A stretch of DNA of 64,000 bases, taken from positions 1,339,001-1,403,000 of the forward strand of contig JAWQEG010000509.1 in the NCBI GenBank assembly GCA_033782935.1, given 5' to 3'. Position 1 is the first letter of the stretch. Each line of letters begins with the position of its first letter. The position numbers and the translations under genes are program-made. The notes under the pieces were generated by a model. That model saw only the letters and a list, made by a program, of their open reading frames with translations. It was not told where the DNA came from and searched no databases. Source of the DNA: Petrolisthes cinctipes. Taxonomy: Eukaryota > Arthropoda > Malacostraca > Decapoda > Porcellanidae. Below are positions 61,089-64,000 of the stretch, in pieces.

Positions 61089-61658
61089 CAACAGTGTGTG
61101 GAGCCTTTTAAATTAAGTTATTAGAGGGTCAAGCATGGTCAAAATGCATTGGTGCCCTTTCATTTCATCATAAATAAAGGGAATAATGGAATTCAAATCA
61201 AGAGGTATAAAAATGCGGCACATTCTTCAATAATATTTCCAGGTTACTCTACCCACAATTTGGTGTCCAGTATTTCAATCAACAATTTTCATAACATGTC
61301 AGGCTGATATTAGCATGGAATAACTGTAGTCACAGGAAGAGGAACATCTCTTCTTCAGTCCAGTACCACCCTGTTGAGTTGGCTGTGACTGGCTGTGCAA
61401 AATAATAGACATTTTCCTCAAATGCTACTGATTAGGGTACTCATGCCACTTCAAAATCATATTTCCTTTATGTATTTTGAAGATCACGTCTCATGTTATG
61501 TTAAAATGCCATATATATTTTCCGTCCCGCGACGCTGAATGTTGCCAGATAATTCCAGAAAAATAATACACCACAACGGAATCTAATTCAATCGCTTTGC
61601 TCGCGAAAAATTCACTACATCGCGCGCCAGCATGCACGCAATGGTATTAGACCTGGAG
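61089..61658. other. Intergenic
   Basis: No gene is seen. The stretch TTTTCCGTCCCGCGACG near 61,518 resembles the TTTCCGTC end of the inverted-repeat element that follows. Confidence 0.4.
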
Positions 61659-62241
61659 CTGACGGAAATTTAAATTACATCTTGAGTACAAAAGGTTTGA
61701 GTGTTGGAATCCATTCAGAGTCCATTACAGACCACTCATCGGTGATTTTTAAGTTGTCCAGTTGGTGAGTTTGGTAAGGGGAGCTCCTTGAACTGCCCCC
61801 CAAAATCAGTTTAAATTACATTTTGGAGTACATCAACCAGACTGGTGCCAAAAGTTTTGGTTTTACAGTCTGATTAGGGATATGGCGTTCTTAAGTTGTG
61901 AATTTGGTGCTAAGTCCACTAAAGAACGACCTAAAGATGGCGCTATTGTGCAATTTAAATCACATGTTGAGTACATCAATCAAACTTAATGATAACGTTC
62001 TTCACACCTCACTGATTGAGAATTCGTAGTTCTTAAGCGACAAATTTGGTGCAAAACCCATTAAAGAATGGCCTAAAGTTGGTGCTACTACCAGCACATT
62101 TCAAGTACATGAATGAAACCTAGTGGAATTGTGCTTTACAACTCACTGATCAAGAATGGTTAATTCCTAAAAGACAAATTTGGTGCAAAACTATTTTAAG
62201 AATGGGATAAAGGGCCACATAAACAACTTTGTTTCCGTCAG
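61659..62241. mobile_element. Inverted-repeat-bounded element made of ~140-bp diverged tandem repeats
   Basis: The ends are CTGACGGAAA (61,659-61,668) and its exact reverse complement TTTCCGTCAG (62,232-62,241). Inside are four diverged copies of a unit of about 135-144 bp. They are marked by TTTAAATTACAT...GAGTAC (about 61,668, 61,810, 61,953 and, weaker, 62,095) and by AATTTGGTGC...AAGAA (about 61,900, 62,043 and 62,179). No transposase and no convincing target duplication are seen. It could be a non-autonomous DNA transposon with internal tandem repeats, or a decayed minisatellite with chance termini. Confidence 0.5.
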
Positions 62242-62409
62242 TTTAATAACCATCAACTTTCTGATTGCTTAAAAAAGTATTTATGAAAATATGAAGTCAC
62301 TGTATACTGGATATGTAAAAAATCCTAAATTACATTCATTTGCATATGAGTGAATCAGAGAAAAAATTTCTATCGTTGTGTGCTTCTTGTTTGTTTGATA
62401 ACTTTGGTT
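62242..62409. other. Intergenic, 3' flank of the minus-strand pseudogene
   Basis: AT-rich sequence with no gene. It holds the region immediately downstream of the minus-strand stop codon at 62,410. Confidence 0.4.
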
Positions 62410-64000
62410 TTATTCATAATCACCTGATCTGTCCTCTTCATCATCATCGCCCGAACTGTCCTCTTCATCAGATGATGCAATCTCCATGTCATATTCTGCC
62501 TCTTTCTCTATTTCATGTAGTTCCTCTTCCTCTGGGATGAGAGTTTCTGGGAGTTGCTCTCCATCAACCCATACAGGTTTGTACTGGCCATCAACTAACT
62601 GCCAGCCATTTTCTTCTGTCGGATGCTGCTCTATGTGACTCTGATCTGCACTGGCCCACAAGTTGGCAACAAATGCTGCTCGCTTTATGTGGGTACTGAC
62701 CTCATCTTCACATGGTGGGAGTCCACTAGCATCAATACCCCTCAAACTGGAAAACAGATTTTTTCCATATCTCTGATATCTACAGTTGTTAAGGCTGGCG
62801 TTTAGCTTAGTTCCATAAACATTGGCTGTAAAGTTCAAGAGGGTTGTTTTCGTGGCATCAGAAACTTGTGTATCTCGTGCCATAACTGTGAAAGCATTCT
62901 GGTAGTCTGGTCGTTTTTCAAGTATTTTGAATGGCCTAACTTTACCCTTTCATATGAAAGACAAGGTGTAGCCCGATCCAGTGAAGGAATGAGAGGCTGG
63001 TAATGCTTCACAAAGATCTGGTCCAAGCTCCTGAACAATTGCAGTCAAACAGCCGGTTGTTCTTTGCAGCAGTTCCAATATCCATCCAGAGTCGTGACTG
63101 AAACTTATTGCAATGGTACAATAATATCACTGCAACATCTGTATCGGATGCCCTGACCACAATGTCGCTATTGGAACAGTCTTTAAATATTGCATGAAGG
63201 CAGATCTTTGTGTCAGCCTCTTCGTGGTCATTGCTTAAGCTTTCTACTGTGCTGCTTTGGATCACACCCTCTTCTACCTTGAATCGGTAGCAATACCCTG
63301 GAACATCTAGGATGACTTCCTTGTGCTTTATAATTTCTGCATAGGAGAGGTCCTGCCATTCACTGGCAAGAAACTGAGGAAGTTGTTTTTTTGAATGACC
63401 TGGAGTTTAGGGCATCATTCATATCTCATGGCACTCGTCGCTGCTCTGGCCCAGTGATGACAAATGTTCTGTTGTCAGCTCCCCTTCTGTCCCGTTCAGT
63501 GTCCTTTATTGATGGTTGTGGATAGTCATCAAAGACAATGTGAATGGATTTGGCTGAACTTCTAAGAATCTGGATAAGAATACTCCTGGCTAGTCCTCCG
63601 TAAGTTGGGGGCAAACTTGTTGGCAAGCTGTGAAGTAGAAACTGCCCATCTATGATATGAGCACTTACTTCCACTGGCCTGTCATGGTCTTTCACACTGT
63701 TTTCCAAAATTTCAAACAAAGCACTCTTGTTAGTCTTTGCCATCACTTCATCTGGGCTAGCCATGGTCAGAGTTACTGGGGTTAGTGGGTAACGGAGGAC
63801 ATGCCGCATGTCCATGTCAAGTTTCCTATTGGTAGCAAGAACAAGGAGACGACCCATCAGATCACGTGCCCCTTTGAGACTGCAACTACATTGTTCCTGG
63901 CTCGACGATTGGTTGCAGATTCATCAAATGTTTTCAGCTTTTCCTTCTTGATAGGTCTTTCGAAGTTCAGGGAGTCTTTTTCACACGATTCTATGAATTC
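62410..64000 (-). pseudogene. FEN1/XPG-like (PIN-fold) family protein, decayed and cut by the window edge
   Basis: The minus strand carries, in order: ERPIKKEKLKTFDES (about 63,950), GRLLVLATNRKLDMD, HIIDGQFLLHSL (about 63,650), IHIVFDDYPQPSIKDTERDR (about 63,530), HEEADTKICLHA (about 63,225), VVRASDTDVAVILLYH (about 63,150), LWMDIGT, a GPDLCEALPASHSFTG segment, KGKVRPFKILEK (about 62,930), then EENGWQLVDGQYKPVW and a very acidic C-terminus ending at 62,410. The spaced acidic motifs (IDG, VFD, EEADT, DTDV) match the layout of FEN1/XPG nucleases, so a metal-dependent nuclease fold is inferred. Proteins of this type are multi-copy in many invertebrates. Some Academ transposons carry an XPG-like nuclease, which is one possible origin. 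It is broken by TGA stops at 63,426-63,428 and 62,950-62,952 and by frame changes near the G run at 63,869-63,872, the A7 run (63,386-63,392) and about 63,050. The 5' part lies beyond the window. Confidence 0.65.

Overview
This window is eukaryotic, and most likely from an arthropod, probably a decapod crustacean. It has spliced genes with canonical GT-AG introns, a very long AT-rich satellite array, an RNase H-bearing non-LTR retrotransposon, a HARBI1-type transposase-derived gene and several families of short mobile-element debris. The crustacean call rests on the style of the retroelement 3' tails (a 'CGCCCCTTCGGCCCC' tract, 'ATGACCTCGCTGTTGCG' and AATC-type tails). That is recognition from memory, not a search result.

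Positions 1 to about 48,785 are one satellite array. The basic monomer is about 176-177 bp and is itself a degenerate dimer of an ancestral unit of about 88 bp. From 1 to about 4,455 the monomers run on the minus strand. At a sharp head-to-head junction near 4,455-4,495 they switch, and the rest of the array runs on the plus strand. Monomer classes (full length, 29-bp-deleted, 18-bp-deleted, 17-bp-deleted, and a diverged block) recur in ordered groups of about 0.68, 0.83 and 1.01 kb, that is, as higher-order repeats. Recent segmental duplications are layered on top: a nearly perfect 2,553-bp tandem duplication at 29.64-34.75 kb, a 500-bp-period duplication near 35 kb, a block of about 1.7 kb present three times between 39.2 and 47.0 kb, and displaced copies 6,620 and 7,434 bp apart. 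A 700-bp non-autonomous DNA transposon with a TTAA-type target duplication sits in the array at 47,040-47,739. I find no support for genes in the array: its many ORFs are periodic translations of the satellite.

From 48,786 on the DNA is unique or dispersed. A nested inverted repeat (about 48,796-48,966) lies next to the array edge. It is followed by a decayed I/Jockey-like non-LTR retrotransposon (about 49.1-54.11 kb): an ORF1 remnant, then an ORF2 with endonuclease, reverse transcriptase, RNase H and a C-terminal Cys/His motif, broken by one stop and one CT-repeat frameshift. Its 3' end is a hairpin plus an (AATC)n tail. A gag-pol fragment of an LTR retrotransposon follows (54.15-54.7 kb), broken by a 35-bp triplication.

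The best candidate for a working gene is a two-exon HARBI1/PIF-Harbinger nuclease gene (55,556-57,677) with intact DDE residues, a TATA box and three CCCGGG-centred palindromes upstream. The remaining 6 kb hold a hAT-like MITE (57,840-58,269), two inverted retroelement 3' tails (58.5-58.75 and 59.26-59.40 kb), minus-strand exons including one that encodes a C2H2-like zinc finger (60,409-60,677), three small tandem repeats, a TIR-bounded set of ~140-bp repeats (61,659-62,241), and the 3' part of a decayed minus-strand gene of a FEN1/XPG-like (PIN-fold) family common in transposon-rich invertebrate genomes (62,410 to the window end).
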